In this document: piece after piece, positions 20,901 to 32,551 of the stretch
Numbering within the stretch: the first letter of the stretch is position 1
Layout of the letters: each line of letters opens with the position of its first letter
From: Dermacentor variabilis
Taxonomy: Eukaryota > Arthropoda > Arachnida > Ixodida > Ixodidae
Reading direction: 5' to 3'
Length of the DNA: 64,000 bases
Assembly: GCF_050947875.1 (NCBI RefSeq)
Contig: NW_027460291.1
Location: 26,805,868 to 26,869,867, forward strand
The notes under the pieces: generated by a model
What the model saw: only the letters and a program-made list of their open reading frames with translations
Told to the model about the DNA's origin: nothing
Databases searched by the model: none
Translations under genes and position numbers: made by a program

Positions 20901-21586
20901 TGTGGAAAAAAATAAATTAAAAACTAGCTCTATGCATACACAAACAGATCAACACAAATGGTAAACACCGCTTTAAGGCCCATGTGACTAAGGCAAAGAG
21001 CAGTGCTGTGCCGGTTGAAACTGCCATCCACAAAAGTATTGAGCTATGCTTAAACCACAGGCAATAAACTGCTGAAAGAGTGCGTCTCTAACGTACCTAT
21101 TTTAATTCAAATTTCTTGAATATAGGACTCTCTTGCAGATAAGGCATCTGCTGCATCTGCATGCATACAATGCACTCAGATATAATTGGTAATAGTAATT
21201 ATAAAAGGCATTAAAACTTTATAGTATGATGAAGATGCATGACTAGAAAAGTTGTCGCCCTCGTACTTGTTAAATAGGTGTAAGTACGACACGTTCTTTT
21301 TTTCCTCAATTTTTGCAATAATGGGCACCCGCGAACCTCGAACCCACACAAAAAAAGATACTGCTATGTTAATAGTATTATGAATAATTCTTTGTGAAAG
21401 CTTTTTACAGACAAGTTGCAGTGTCGTTTCTGGAGGTTGGAGCTGTATCATGCAAAATAACATGGAAAGTGGTCACATGGGAGGATGACACGGTGTCATA
21501 ATGTTCGTTTCAGTTGACTCTCTTGCCCTACAAGTCGCTGCTCACTGTGCAACAGCAGTGTCTGTGATTTTGATCACACTTCTGTC
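20901..21586. other. No gene recognised; possible 3' UTR of the minus-strand candidate gene
   Basis: Lies directly downstream (minus strand) of the candidate exon ending at 21,587. The 95-codon minus frame at 21,176-21,463 shows no domain. Confidence 0.35.
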
Positions 21587-21810
21587 CTATGCCATCCTTA
21601 CCAGAGTTGGCGGCACATAGATACCCAAATTTCGATAGTGTTGCTTTCTCAGGTGGTTGCTTTCGATTTGCTCAATATCACTTGGCACTTCAGCTGCATC
21701 AAACTTCTTTTTTACCTCTTCAACAACAACGTCAACAATCTTACGACACCTGCGTTGTTCTTCTAGCTGCCTACAAAGATTAGTCAATCTAGCTACAACA
21801 CTGACAGTCT
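21587..21810 (-). CDS. Candidate coding exon, charged helical segment
   Basis: The minus-strand frame reads KIVETVSVVARLTNLCRQLE, then EQRRCRKIVDVVVEEVKKKF, then QIESNHLRKQHYRNLGIYVP and stops. It is preceded by CCTCTCCTCGATTAG, a usable 3' splice site. The segment is rich in charged residues and could form a coiled coil. It lies 3' of the zinc-finger frame on the same strand but in a different frame, so the two may be spliced together, be alternative ends, or be separated by a frameshift. Function unknown. The copy-2 base difference at 35,725 is silent in this frame. Confidence 0.4.
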
Positions 21811-21813
21811 CTA

Positions 21814-22310
21814 CTATCTTCTAATCGAGGAGAGGTGTGTCCCACCATGGTGTTCCACATTGTTGTCGCTATGTGGGCTGGCTGGGGAGGCAACAACTGT
21901 AATATGTTTGCATTTGCAAATCTTCAAGTGATGCTTGTACTGCATTATAACACCTAACCTAGTCTTGCACTTGCTGCACAAGAACACTGGCTCACAGTCG
22001 TGGCGAAAAGCTTTTGTATGTTGAGCAAATGAGTTGTATGCACTACAAATAAAGGCACAGTGATAGCACACATGTTGCTCTACCAGGCCTGGTGCGGTTC
22101 CTTCTGACACTGCTACTGATGCTGACGTGCTGCTGCGTGCCTCATACACTGTTGCAGCTGCAGTAGACATGGCAGTCTCTGAATCTATTGCTGCCGTGTC
22201 ATCTGTCATGGTAACTTCAGATGGTATCGCGCTCACTTCTGCAACAGAGATGTCGTTTGCCCCTTGAGGGCTCTCGTCATCAGGGCCAATAATTTCGTAG
22301 GCATGGTCTC
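21814..22310 (-). CDS. Candidate exon of a C2H2-like zinc-finger protein
   Basis: Entered after TTCTTACTGGTTCTTCGATGCAG, a plausible 3' splice site at 22,311. The N-terminal part is acidic, Ser/Thr/Ala-rich and disordered-looking (from EIIGPDDESPQGANDIS). It is followed by CYHCAFICSAYNSFAQHTKA and H, then VFLCSKCKTRLGVIMQYKHH and C. These are two Cys-x2-Cys fingers with His ligands spaced as in C2H2 fingers (C-x2-C-x12-H). Nucleic-acid or protein binding is the usual role. The frame ends at HLSSIRR, or is spliced before that. No obvious donor was identified. It is duplicated intact in copy 2. Confidence 0.5.
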
Positions 22311-22629
22311 CTGCATCGAAGAACCAGTAAGAACAGCCTGAATTAATAAACATAGCTCTAAAAAGTACGGACATCAAGACTTAACCACACGCTTTGCACA
22401 TCAGTGACCAGGCTTAATGAATAATACTTGCAGGAGGAGTTACACAATTGTGTGTGTGTACATTACAGCTAAGCCTCATTAGAAGAGATACTCAAGAGGC
22501 ACGGGAAACATGTCTCTCGAAACCAAAAATTTTAAAACACTGAGGAGCCTGACTTGATCACCTTATTATGCATCATCACTAAAGTATGTTTAGATATACC
22601 TGAAGGAATAATTGCTCAGGGTGGCTTAA

Positions 22630-23353
22630 AGTGCCCCTAAACCACTTCTCGACATTTTTTGAACATTTCAAGCAAACACCCGCATCGAAATCAGAATGCC
22701 ATCACAATTGACGATGCCAAACGCCACAGTGCGTAGCACTGCGGGAGCACCACGACATGAAGGAAACGACATCGTGCGCCTCTCTGGACCTATCCTGTAC
22801 CCCCCAATTTTTCCTGACGTCACCAGGCTGTTTCTGATGATGTCACCAGTTTCCGGTGCTGTCGATTGGTCGAACGAAAGTGTACAACTGCCGGCAAGGC
22901 CTGCAAGCAAATGCACACACTCCTTCCTCGTCGTGTTGCTCGCGATGCCATTGTGGGCAGCTAAAGGGGGCAAAGAACAGAAACGCCAACAGAAGGGTCT
23001 CCTTATGAGGCTCTTCAGCACGAGTCACCATACAGTTCCATTGTATTGGCGAGGTCATTAGCGCCACCTCTCGCAGGACGACAGGCCAGCGCGGCAGCAA
23101 CGGAGCTCGTTGGTGATGGCCTGTCCCGTAACATTTGGAGGTGTAGTAGGCGAGGAAAAGACGATACTGTCCAGATGGCGTGTACCAGATAAAAGAGTAA
23201 AATGAGCCGGGACTACTTTTCGACAATCAAACTCACGTAGCTCCACTATTACTGCACCGTTTCGAAAAATTCTCTTGGTTACGTGTTCGTTGCCTTATCG
23301 CGTACAACTGCAACACCAGAACTAAATTTCCACCTCGGTGGTTTAGGGGCCGT
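22630..23353. mobile_element. TTAA-flanked MITE
   Basis: Ends are AGTGCCCCTAAACCAC on the left and GTGGTTTAGGGGCCGT on the right, inverted repeats of about 16 bp with two mismatches, each directly next to TTAA (22,626-22,629 and 23,354-23,357). TTAA target duplication is the hallmark of piggyBac-type transposition. The 724-bp interior contains open frames on both strands but no transposase motif, so it is non-autonomous. It lies between the two minus-strand candidate exon regions, so probably in an intron. Confidence 0.75.
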
Positions 23354-23376
23354 TTAAAGAAGACATTCACGGCTTT

Positions 23377-23679
23377 TTAGTGACTGTAGATTGTGTTAGC
23401 TTCCTCCCAACTTCTGGAAGTTAAACACTTCACTTTGCAAGCCTTGTTGCTGGCGGTACCTTGAGGTGCTCCTAGATGCTCGTCAGCTTCAACTGCCGAC
23501 ACTTTCTGCCCTGCACTGTCCTCGTTGCCCTCCTTTTCTAGTTCATGCTTAAAGAGACATGCGCAATTGACTTGTGTGAGGATTGCTTGACCTTTACGCC
23601 CTTCGGAGCACACAAGGTGCATGAAGTGAATGTGTCTGGGTTGTGTCCCTTCGAAGTAGTGAATACTTAAAAAGTCATC
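23377..23679 (-). CDS. Candidate coding exon, unidentified
   Basis: After ACCTTTGTTACTAAG (possible 3' splice site) the frame reads DDFLSIHYFEGTQPRHIHFM, then HLVCSEGRKGQAILTQ, CACLFKHELEKEGNEDSAGQ, and stops at 23,377. CTCAAG-GTACCG at about 23,454 could be a donor, giving a shorter exon. The composition is protein-like with several cysteines, but no family is recognised. The upstream part of the same frame contains ACAGTAGAATCTCATTACA, a string like a pogo/mariner end, so it is probably not coding. Confidence 0.35.
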   Translation of the reverse strand, partial: DDFLSIHYFEGTQPRHIHFMHLVCSEGRKGQAILTQVNCACLFKHELEKEGNEDSAGQKVSAVEADEHLGAPQGTASNKACKVKCLTSRSWEEANTIYSH

Positions 23680-23829
23680 CTTAGTAACAAAGGTGTCTCT
23701 TGTATACAGTATTGTTAACGTGGCAAACAAACATAGGAAAACCAACCAAACCATTTTCAGATGTCTCTTACAACCAAGTGCATCTTGTAATGAGATTCTA
23801 CTGTACTGAATATTTTTCATCTACGGATC

Positions 23830-24368
23830 ATCTGCATGTGCATATAGTCACAAAGACATGTTGTGTGGAATGGTGAATCAGGAAACTGCTCGTACTCTTA
23901 CTTTTTGTCCTTAACATAAGCAGCTGATAACAATATGATAAAAAAGCAGGCAATGAGGCCAGGATGAAACATAATCCTTCAGCTCTAACCACTTTTTTGG
24001 GCCCACATCATTCCCTCATATGACATAGGAAACAACTTGATTGCAGTAATGGCTGCATGTGATCTGAGTTGATTGAAACAAAAAATATGTAAGGTTGTCC
24101 TGCATGTAATTTTATCCTGCTGGCGATCCTGGCTGCACAATGCTTCTCATGCTTTTTGGCATAATTCCTTTCTTTTCCACTCCACTCTTTTTTCTCCCCT
24201 TTTCCTTCCCCCTTGTGTAAAATAGCACACCTGAAGTATCAAATCTGTTGAATTAATGTCTGTATCAAACCTGTTAACATGTGGGCTTCTCTGTGGTCTG
24301 TGTTGTAATTTTGCGCTGTACAAGTCAATTCAATATGAAAGAAGGAACGTCCATGCCTTTAGTTTAAT

Positions 24369-24371
<3 letters not shown>
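23830..24371. other. No gene recognised
   Basis: AT-rich sequence leading into the (TA)n tract. Nothing supported. Confidence 0.4.

Positions 24372-24433
<62 letters not shown>
24372..24433. repeat. (TA)n microsatellite, 62 bp
   Basis: Uninterrupted alternating A/T. It is 6 bp shorter than its counterpart in copy 2, the largest difference found between the copies. Open frames translating it are artefacts. Confidence 0.98.
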
Positions 24434-24436
<3 letters not shown>

Positions 24437-25771
24437 TCTCTCATATTTTGTAATATATGTACATTTAGGAGTGCGTGCATGCTCTTCTCCCCTGCTCCAG
24501 TGACGAAAAGGAGAGCCTTTTTATGTACCATAGTAAAATATGCAAAGGTTTTCGCTGTGCCCATTACATCACTTATATGGATCTGTCACAATACAGAGTA
24601 GCAGTGGTTCATCCCACCATAACTATAAATTAGCACATAACGACGTGCTGTGAAACAGCTGTTGCAAAGCCGCTGGTGCTGGCAATTTCCGCAGCACTGC
24701 AGTGGTACAGCCGAGTGCCACCTGTATAGTGACAAATGCATATGCATGTTAGCAACTCAGTAGCTGCTGATGGTTTCACTAGCTTTACGCTACACAATAA
24801 CGTAATCTAGTCAACTTTGTTGGAACAAATGCACATAATTAGGACATCATTTAAACACTAACACCAATAATTGCCTCCACTCTCTCACTCATTAAGGGAT
24901 AATACTACTGAAACATCGGTGGAGAGCTCAGATTAACACAGCCCATAAAGGACAAGCTTTCTTTGAGGAAAACAGCTATAACAGCGGTTAGTTTTCTTGA
25001 TCATGTTATGTGCTAGCTTCGATTTAAATGTCATGCAGTACTATAAAATATGAAGTGCCGCATTTCTAGCAGCAGAAGGCGTCGTCAGCCTCATGGTACA
25101 ACTCATTTTTGCACTGTTTGTGTCAGTGAGCCGACACATACACAGAAAACCGAATTCACACATACATATACAGTGCCAAATGCACTTCTGAAAACGCAGC
25201 CACCAGTTCCAATGCTGCTGAAAGGAAAGGTTATATAGAGTGCGAGACTGCATGGAACTACCACTTATGACTGTAAGTGTATGATCTGCTGATTGGAGAG
25301 GTAGCCACATGCTATTTCTAGTCTCTTTTAGATGCATTACTAAAGGATGAATTAAAATCTATTCATAAGTCACGAATTCAGGCATCCACAGTTTGGCTAA
25401 ATAACTTGTGAGAAAAACACAGGTTGACCTGGAATAGCAAACTTTTTTCCTGCTGCAAAACTTTCCTTCGAATTAATGAACTAACTTTACAGCGTCATAT
25501 ATATTGCGTTTCTCGCAACTACTTGCCGGCCGTGGCAGGTTAGTGTTTATATCTGACTCATTGGGCGACAATACTGCCAAACACAAATGCTTCACGAACA
25601 CGAAAACACGTCCCTCGCAGAGAATAGCAACCATATATGCCTCTGTGAGACATGATCGCACCTTTGTGGTCAAAATGTACATTAGAACGACATCACCATC
25701 TCATTAAAAAAGCCTCAGTACAAGGCAGCAGCCAACTGCATAATGTGAAATTGCAACTGCTGTCCACTTAC
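24434..25771. other. No gene recognised; probable intron
   Basis: Lies between minus-strand candidate exons. CTTTCCTTTCAG on the minus strand near 25,224 is a good-looking acceptor, but the sequence after it gives no convincing coding exon. Confidence 0.35.
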
Positions 25772-25839
25772 TGGTGGCCTTGTTTGAGTCACTTCTGGCA
25801 CTTGACTGGGTGCTGAGAAATGCACGTCCTGGATGGTCC
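25772..25839 (-). CDS. Candidate 68-bp internal exon
   Basis: On the minus strand AACCCTGTATGTTTTGTAG precedes it and a consensus donor GTAAGT follows it (25,766-25,771). In one frame it reads TIQDVHFSAPSQVPEVTQTR then PP, a Ser/Pro-rich peptide; a second frame is also open. Paired splice signals at this size are the evidence. It is 5' of the zinc-finger region on the same strand, so it may be an upstream exon of that gene. Copy 2 carries the same exon. Confidence 0.45.
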
Positions 25840-26302
25840 CTACAAAACATACAGGGTTATATCAAATGTTGAAAATATATATACGACGGCGTTTCATAAG
25901 TGGCAAAACAAATGAGTAAACTAATAAACAACTGTAATGTAAACAGAGTACACATCATTGATAGGCTGTGAACTGGTAATGCATTACGCGAAAAACCTAA
26001 TGCATAGGAAAGACTATATGTATACACACGAAGTTGACACACAATTTAATTCGCTCTAGGTTTTCCGTGCAATTTAATATATTCAAATTATTATGTCTCG
26101 TGGTTAGAGCGAAATTATTGTAAGTTACGCACCAAGTTATGTAGCCTGGAAAAATTTTTTTAAGATGCACTTGTGCGTGCTTCGAATGAGTAGCGTTGTA
26201 AAATTTACGTACACGGCATTTAACATAGTTGCTGAACACGGATTTCCTTTGCCCTGTGTCATGTACAGTGAGCTACATACATCCCCCCCCTTATTGTACC
26301 AG
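25840..26302. other. No gene recognised; end of duplicated unit
   Basis: AT-rich; ends in a C8 run and TTATTGTACCAG, the right boundary of the duplicated unit. Confidence 0.5.
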
Positions 26303-27086
26303 CTTTCTGATTATGAGGCACGCCGTAGTGGACGACTCCGAAAATTTCGACCACCTGGGGATCTTTAACGTGGGCCTTAATCTATGTACACGGGTGTTCG
26401 CATTTCGCCCTCACCGGAATTCGGCCGCCGAGGCCGGGATTCGATCCCGCGACCTCATGCTCTGCAGCCCAACACCATAGCATAATATATTGACCGCAAA
26501 TAAAGACAGGGACAGCGGAAGCGAACGAAAAAAAAAACACGGGCGGTAACTTGCAACTGGTTTATTCACGAAAGCCCGTGGGAATATATAGACAAATAGA
26601 ACATGTGCGGAACGCAGAAAACAAGAACACTAATCAGCCTAACGTCGCGACCAATTATCAAAAAAATCTATTTCTGATTGAAACAACCTAATGGAAGTGT
26701 AACTAACACAGTCTTGGCCTTTCTTATTTAAGCGATTTGCCTCCATCAGTTCGGGTGCAGTCTAACATAAATAAGGAAGGCCAAGACTGTGTTTGTGACA
26801 CTTCCGTTAGCTTGTTTTAATCGGAAATAGATTTTTTTGATAATTGGTTACCCCACTAGGCTGATGAGTGTTCTTGTTTGCTGTGTTCTGCGCATGTTCT
26901 ATTTGTCTATATATGCCCACGGGCTGCCGTGAATAAACCATTTCAAAGTTACCGCCCGTGTTGTTTTTCTGTTCTCTTCCGCTGTGCCTGTCTTTATTTG
27001 CGGTCAATGTGATGTGCAGTAAACACCAACTAGGCCAAACTGAGGTCCTTCTGCAACATCATAGCTACTGAGCCACCACGGCGGGT
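26303..27086 (-). mobile_element. Truncated Ruka SINE at the duplication junction, with nested insertion
   Basis: Same SINE and 572-bp insertion as in copy 1, but the SINE's 3' terminal 39 bases and its left target duplication are missing. The SINE sequence begins exactly at the junction with copy 1. This asymmetry shows which breakpoint is derived. Confidence 0.85.
26489..27008. mobile_element. Fold-back element, copy 2
   Basis: Identical counterpart of the 520-bp inverted-repeat element in copy 1, with ATTGACCGCAAATAAAGACA at one end and its near-complement at the other. Confidence 0.8.
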
Positions 27087-27097
27087 CCCTATTTTGT

Positions 27098-27406
27098 TCA
27101 CTCTAAAAACAGAGTGCCGGTAACTCTCTTCGGGAGAGTATCTGCTTTTCCCATATTTCACTCCCTTTTCGAGAGTAAATTGACCCCCTGTAAGAGAGTA
27201 GAATAACTCACCCGAACAGAGTTACCTTACTTCACCGCAAGCGAGTGCCAGTAGTCTACCGCTGAGGGCTAATACTCTCCCCACAACGGTAATAGTACTC
27301 TCCCAGACGGAGCGGTTCTAATCCTCCAAATCAAGTATGTCCACTCCTTCAGAACAGTGCTAGTACTCTTCCCAATGGTGTGAAGAAAATGCTCACGATG
27401 TAGAGC
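27098..27406. mobile_element. ACTCTC/GAGAGTA-rich repeat, copy 2
   Basis: Counterpart of the copy-1 element, starting TTCACTCTAAAAACAGAGTG. Confidence 0.55.
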
Positions 27407-27547
27407 TGTGGTCACGTTAGAAGGGTTTCTCAATACTTACATTTGGGGAATATTTCACTCCTTCATTAGCAGCACTTTGTCATGAGCCAATAAAGGAAGA
27501 AACAAAGATGAAAACAAGAAGAAACGAGGAGTCGGTGGCAGAAATAA

Positions 27548-27940
27548 AGAAAAGAGAAGGTAGAAAATAAGAGCGTACGAATAAAAAGAATACAATATGA
27601 AAGCAGAAGAAGTGCAAAAGTACACGCAAAGCTACGTGGCCAATGGGAGAAGGCACATGTAGCCCTAGAGAGTGGCCCAGCTACGCTCTGGGACGAAGGC
27701 GGGGAGAAGGGCCTGGAGGCCGAACAGGACGGGTGGACCGCGGAGAATGCAGCAACCCAGTGGAAGCAATTCTTCAGCTGCCGCGGCCACGACCCACGAG
27801 CTGAGTGGACCTCCCACCGGAAGCCGCAGCTGCAGGCTGACGGCGCCACTTCCCGGATTCCTGGCGTCTACGATCCGCAGCTTGCGGAGCTGACCGGAAG
27901 ATCCAGGCGCCTAGCTCACTGCAGCCTCCTGACCCCCTGA
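27548..27940 (+). CDS. Coding-like open frame without ATG, copy 2
   Basis: Same 130-codon frame as in copy 1, with no difference noticed. Retention of the frame is uninformative because the duplication is so recent. Confidence 0.28.
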   Translation, partial: RKEKVENKSVRIKRIQYESRRSAKVHAKLRGQWEKAHVALESGPATLWDEGGEKGLEAEQDGWTAENAATQWKQFFSCRGHDPRAEWTSHRKPQLQADGATSRIPGVYDPQLAELTGRSRRLAHCSLLTP

Positions 27941-30480
27941 CCAGGCCAACCATGGACCGAACTTCGGACAGAGCGACTTCGAGTCTACGACGCTTCGGCG
28001 GGCGCAACGACGTGTCGTCGGAAGCAGCGATGACGAGGTGACGTGTCCATGCCGATAGACTTTATGTATATATTTTCAACATCATAATACGTTGTGTGCG
28101 AGGACTTAAGACAATATTTTCAATTAACTAGCTTTGTATATAGTTTGTCGTTTGTTAGGGTTTTGCCATTGGGTTGGCAACTCGTATTATCTGGATATAT
28201 GTATTTTTCTTATGCTCATGCCCCATAAAGGCTTTTCCTAACTCAAACGTTCCTTGCGTCGTGTTTACCACGCTGAAATCATGACACTCTTGCGCTTATG
28301 CTTCGTGAATCGATTGTAATCTGTAGTGCCCGAGTTACTCAAGAGAAACTTTTCTCTTAAAAGGCCAAAATCTTTATTGATCAGCCACAACACAAACTGA
28401 ACACTAATTTGGGAAACATACTGACACACGCATAATATCAGATTACAATGATGTCCATGAACTTCACAACACATCTTGTAATCATAAGTATATTCTCTAA
28501 AGTTTCATGCGTATTACAGAGTATAAATAACCTTCATTTTCAATAATAATGTACACAATGGAAAGCTAAACATAGAACAAACGTACACAAGCTCGCAAAG
28601 TGTTGAAACTATGATAGAAGCGAGAAATATGCGCCAGATTACTGGCCAGCAAGCGCATTTCTAGCACAAAACGCACGCACTTATATGGCAGAGTTTACCA
28701 GATGAGCTTCTAAGCATGGGACTGGTAACGTAGGTAAATTTTACAAGAAACTTTTTAGTGCTATATTCTAAGACAGCTGCTCATTTGATAATGTCCTGTA
28801 CAGCGTATGGATGTTCCTGACTGAGAGTACTGCGCATTTAGAAGTGTGTCCTATATTCTCATTTGCGACCGCAGTTCTAGCTTTGGTTATAAATCTTTCA
28901 CACAAAGTTATTCATGCATGGGCTGCACCCCATTGTTTCTAAGCGTATCTTATCGTGGTTCTGCAGCAGTATACCACCCAGTCTCAAAGCGGTAGTGAGG
29001 CGTGTCGTATTTGTTATTCGGTGGGCGTCCTCACGAAAGTAGTTTCCTGGTGCTGTTGGGATTGATCCGTTACACTTTCTAACAAATAGAAAAAATGAAA
29101 TTTACAATATTTTCTAGTGTGTAGCAAATTAGTATAAAACTGCAAGGAGCATTGGCACTGAAATCTTGCGCATCAAATTTCTTGTCATATATGGTAGCTT
29201 TTCATTCTGCATTACGTTATGAACGCTATACTTCTGAAGAGCAGCTTGCATAATTACATGATCAATTATTGCGACTAGTTGAAAATGTAATCTAACTATA
29301 GTATAGCGTGGCTTCAGATGTGAATAAAAAATGAGATGAAATGAATATGATGCATTAAAGGCGACATGAGCATAAGTACTGGCACGCAGTGAACGAAAAA
29401 TGCAAAGAAAAAACAAATCATAGATTGAAAAAGGCACCATCCTTTCTTTTTCATATCCCTTCCATGCCCGTGAATTTTCCATGCGGCTATGCATATATTT
29501 GCACAATGAACCTACGACCTGAAACCAAAGATTTTTTTCCTACTGAAGTGGTTAAGGTATGCTAAAGTAAGAAAGATTATCGCGCTTCACAGAATCTTAA
29601 CTTCGTTTACAAATAAGTACATATGTGTCTGCGAAGGCTAATACAGCACCTCACTGTGCACTCTATCTTAAGTCCAGAAGTTTACTACGCGCAAAACTGC
29701 TTCAATTTTAGTTTGCCTTATAAAATTACATTTCCAGAAGCCATCAAACTAAGGGGTTTTTGATTGATTAACACTCTATAGTCATATCCATATACCTGGA
29801 TTGGGAAGAATTGAGGATAAGAGTTAACGGATAATACCTTATTAACTTGCGATTCGCTGATGATATTGCCTGGCTTAGTAACTCAGGGGACCAATCGCAA
29901 TGCATGCTCATTGACCTGGACAGGTGACGTAGAAGGGTCGGTCTAAGTGTGTGTCTATCGCTATGGTTACCAAATATGACCCGCGGTATGATATACCACT
30001 CAAGCCTTTCTGGCGACCTGAGCAACTGTAGTGGCAGGCTCTCATCTACCAGCGTCGACGTTCAATATGGCTATCCTCAAGTACTTTTCGCGGGCATCCC
30101 TCACCGCCTTCTCTGCAGTGTCATCACTTACACTACTAGCTCATGCCAGAGACAACACAAACACGTAACGATTTTAATAAAGTACCAATTACACGCTAGC
30201 TGACATGCTGTTGATATACCTTTCAGCTGAACACCGGGATTGGAGCGTGGTCCTGTCTATGATGACATTATCAGCCTACAGCCTCGCTCAACAACACCGA
30301 TTTTACTCATAACTTTTTTTTGTCAAGAGAAGCATACTGTATTTCCTCCGAATATATTTTCGGCTTTAGGTATGACCTTGCACCCCTGCTTATTCTGTTA
30401 CTTTGACGGCGACTGTTGTTGTCAGGCTGCCGCCTCTTTCTGAGCTTCTTCGTCACCAGAGAGCACCGAAAGCTGCTTTC

Positions 30481-30568
30481 GCAAACCACTGGGATTCGAG
30501 CCCACGTATTCGCAGCATCCTCTATTTGGGAGCTAGGCGCGCTAACCATTACGCTACCGCCTCCCTCC
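30481..30568 (-). repeat. tRNA-like SINE head, copy 2
   Basis: Same A-box TAGCGTAATGG and B-box GGCTCGAATCC arrangement as in copy 1. Confidence 0.6.
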
Positions 30569-31703
30569 ACCATTTTTGGTTTATCTGCCTTCCAATTTCT
30601 CGTTTTCGTCGCAGACGCAGGCTGAACGGACACAAAAACGAAAAAAGAAGCAAAAGATTGCTTGAGCCGCCAGCTGACACATGACCTTAATTTTGGCAGG
30701 TTACTGTCATTGCAGTGCATGCGTTTGCGGCTAAGTGCAGATCGTGGTCGCCTTAGCTTTATTGTAAATTTGCTTTCACCAACTCTTTTCGAATAAAATT
30801 GAAACGCCGGACAAAAATGAGACCTACCATTGTATTTTTTCTTGTTTTCTAAGTTTATTCCAAAAGCACTCATTCGCACAAATAGCGATTTTTTAAGAAA
30901 TGGCATAAGGATGATATATTTCGAGGCCGTGTCGCTGCCAGTACGGGCCAGCACCACCTATCGACGAAAGGGCGTCACACTGCCGATACATACGGCAGGT
31001 GACTGAATGATGAAAACATGAAATACGACTGTTTTTTTTTTCAGTTCTCGCTACCTATTATACACAGAACCCGAGACGCCCACCCCCATGACATTTTTTT
31101 ACAACAGCGACACACAACGGCGGACTGATATACTTCTTAAAGGCGTTTAGATTTAGTTTTCCTCGAAGAACCGCTAGCACAAGGAGTGCCGCACCGTATA
31201 CCGTGGCCACGTACTCTAGCCGCCCTCCTTTTCCTCTAAGAATATGGCCGCCGGCGGCTTCACACGCTCCCGTAAGCGGCGGATTGGACTGCCACTACAG
31301 AAGTTTAAATGTATAACCACTTTGCATAGACACGACATCATGATTGCTAATATATTATTGGCTTGGATATGTTTGGCACGAGGCCCAAGACGGCACCCTG
31401 TCTTCTAACGCGTTCTTATGTTTGCGTTAGCGTCTGTGTGCTGAAGGGACGCGCACCGTAACATGCTGCAATGGTGCTTGCGTTGAGCGTATGTAAGGCG
31501 AGAAACGCTGTCCTAAAATGTCTGTTCTCTAACTTGTGCAGTAAACCCATGTTTGTAGTATTGCCGCAATAGTGCGAGTCGCGAGTATAGCAACAGTAAC
31601 CGCAAGCTTCAAATTATAGTCGTAACTTGTCGCGACAGCGTAGTTGTAATCCACACACCCTACCAGAAAGGAATGCGTAACGAGGCATGGCTGATGAAAA
31701 AGG

Positions 31704-31895
31704 TGTAACGAAGAAGAAGCGCCGGTTTGCCCGGCGCATCTGCAGCATATGAAATGTAACGAAGAAGTGCCGGTCAGTGAGGCGCATCACCAGCGCTTTA
31801 TGCACGGCTCCGGTTCTGACTGCTTGCGGGGTTTGATTACCGCACCGAGTTCGACCTCTCACTCCTTGCGTACCCTGTCAATAAATACCTTGACA
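31704..31895 (+). mobile_element. Probable gypsy-type LTR remnant, copy 2
   Basis: Counterpart of the copy-1 LTR remnant, with the same 51-bp internal repeat and TTGACA end. Confidence 0.5.
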
Positions 31896-32002
31896 TTTGG
31901 TGGAGAGTGCGGGGTACGACTCCATCAAGGCCAGAACTTCGAAGCCGAACCCTTCAACCATATCGGCAAATACCGGACGATTCTGCTCAGCCTTCTCGAA
32001 CC

Positions 32003-32551
32003 ATGCCTGCCGATCCAGCTTAACAAGCTACAGTCACGGCAGCAGCTGTCATCTGTCCTGGCGTGCAGCGTCAGCGAGATCCTGCTATTTTTGCGGGTAC
32101 CAGTGATCAGGAAGTCGAGCACTGGCTCACCTGGTACGACAGAGACAGCGCTCACAACCACTGGGACGATACGGCAAACCTCAACAACGTAATTTTCTAC
32201 TGGAGCAATGTTGCACATTTGTGGTATTGTAACGACGAATCTGATATGCCGACATGGTCGGCGTTCAAGACCAACTTTACGGAAGTCTTTGGTCGTCCTG
32301 CTGTCCCCAAACTCCAGGCCGAACAACGCCTGCGCGGACGCGCCCAGCAACCAGGTGAGAATTTCACCAGCTACATCAAAGACGTCGTTATTCTGTGCAA
32401 CAGAGTTGACGCAATGATGCCAGAAGCCGACAAGATCGAGCATATCCTCAACGGAATTGAGGACGACGCATTTCAAATGTTGTTCCCCCGAAACACCAGG
32501 CGTCCTTTATATCAAGTCAAGCATGAGCTTTGTATTAAGATGCGTTTCTGA
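32003..32551 (+). pseudogene. Ty3/gypsy-type gag remnant, copy 2
   Basis: Identical to the copy-1 gag remnant, including the early in-frame TAA (32,021-32,023) and the loss of zinc knuckle and pol. It was carried by the segmental duplication, not by a second retrotransposition, since both flanks match as well. Confidence 0.8.

Larger units (their letters stand above)
12372..26302 (+). repeat. Tandem segmental duplication, copy 1 (13,931 bp)
   Basis: From CTTTCTGATTATGAGG at 12,372 to TTATTGTACCAG at 26,302 the sequence is repeated directly after itself, offset by 13,931 up to the (TA)n tract and 13,937 after it. I found substitutions at 15,629 (C vs T), 17,145 (G vs A) and 21,794 (T vs A) and a 6-bp difference in (TA)n; there may be others I missed. 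The left flank preserves a complete SINE with its target duplication, so the left junction is the ancestral state. The two copies abut without a gap; only one base of microhomology (C) is seen at the breakpoint. Confidence 0.95.

Noticed and set aside
22668..23226. Overlapping open frames of 117-127 codons on both strands
   Set aside because: They lie inside the TTAA-flanked MITE and have no transposase or other recognisable motif.
24364..24601. Open frames of alternating Ile-Tyr on both strands
   Set aside because: They translate the (TA)n microsatellite and have no coding basis; the same applies to 38,295-38,538.
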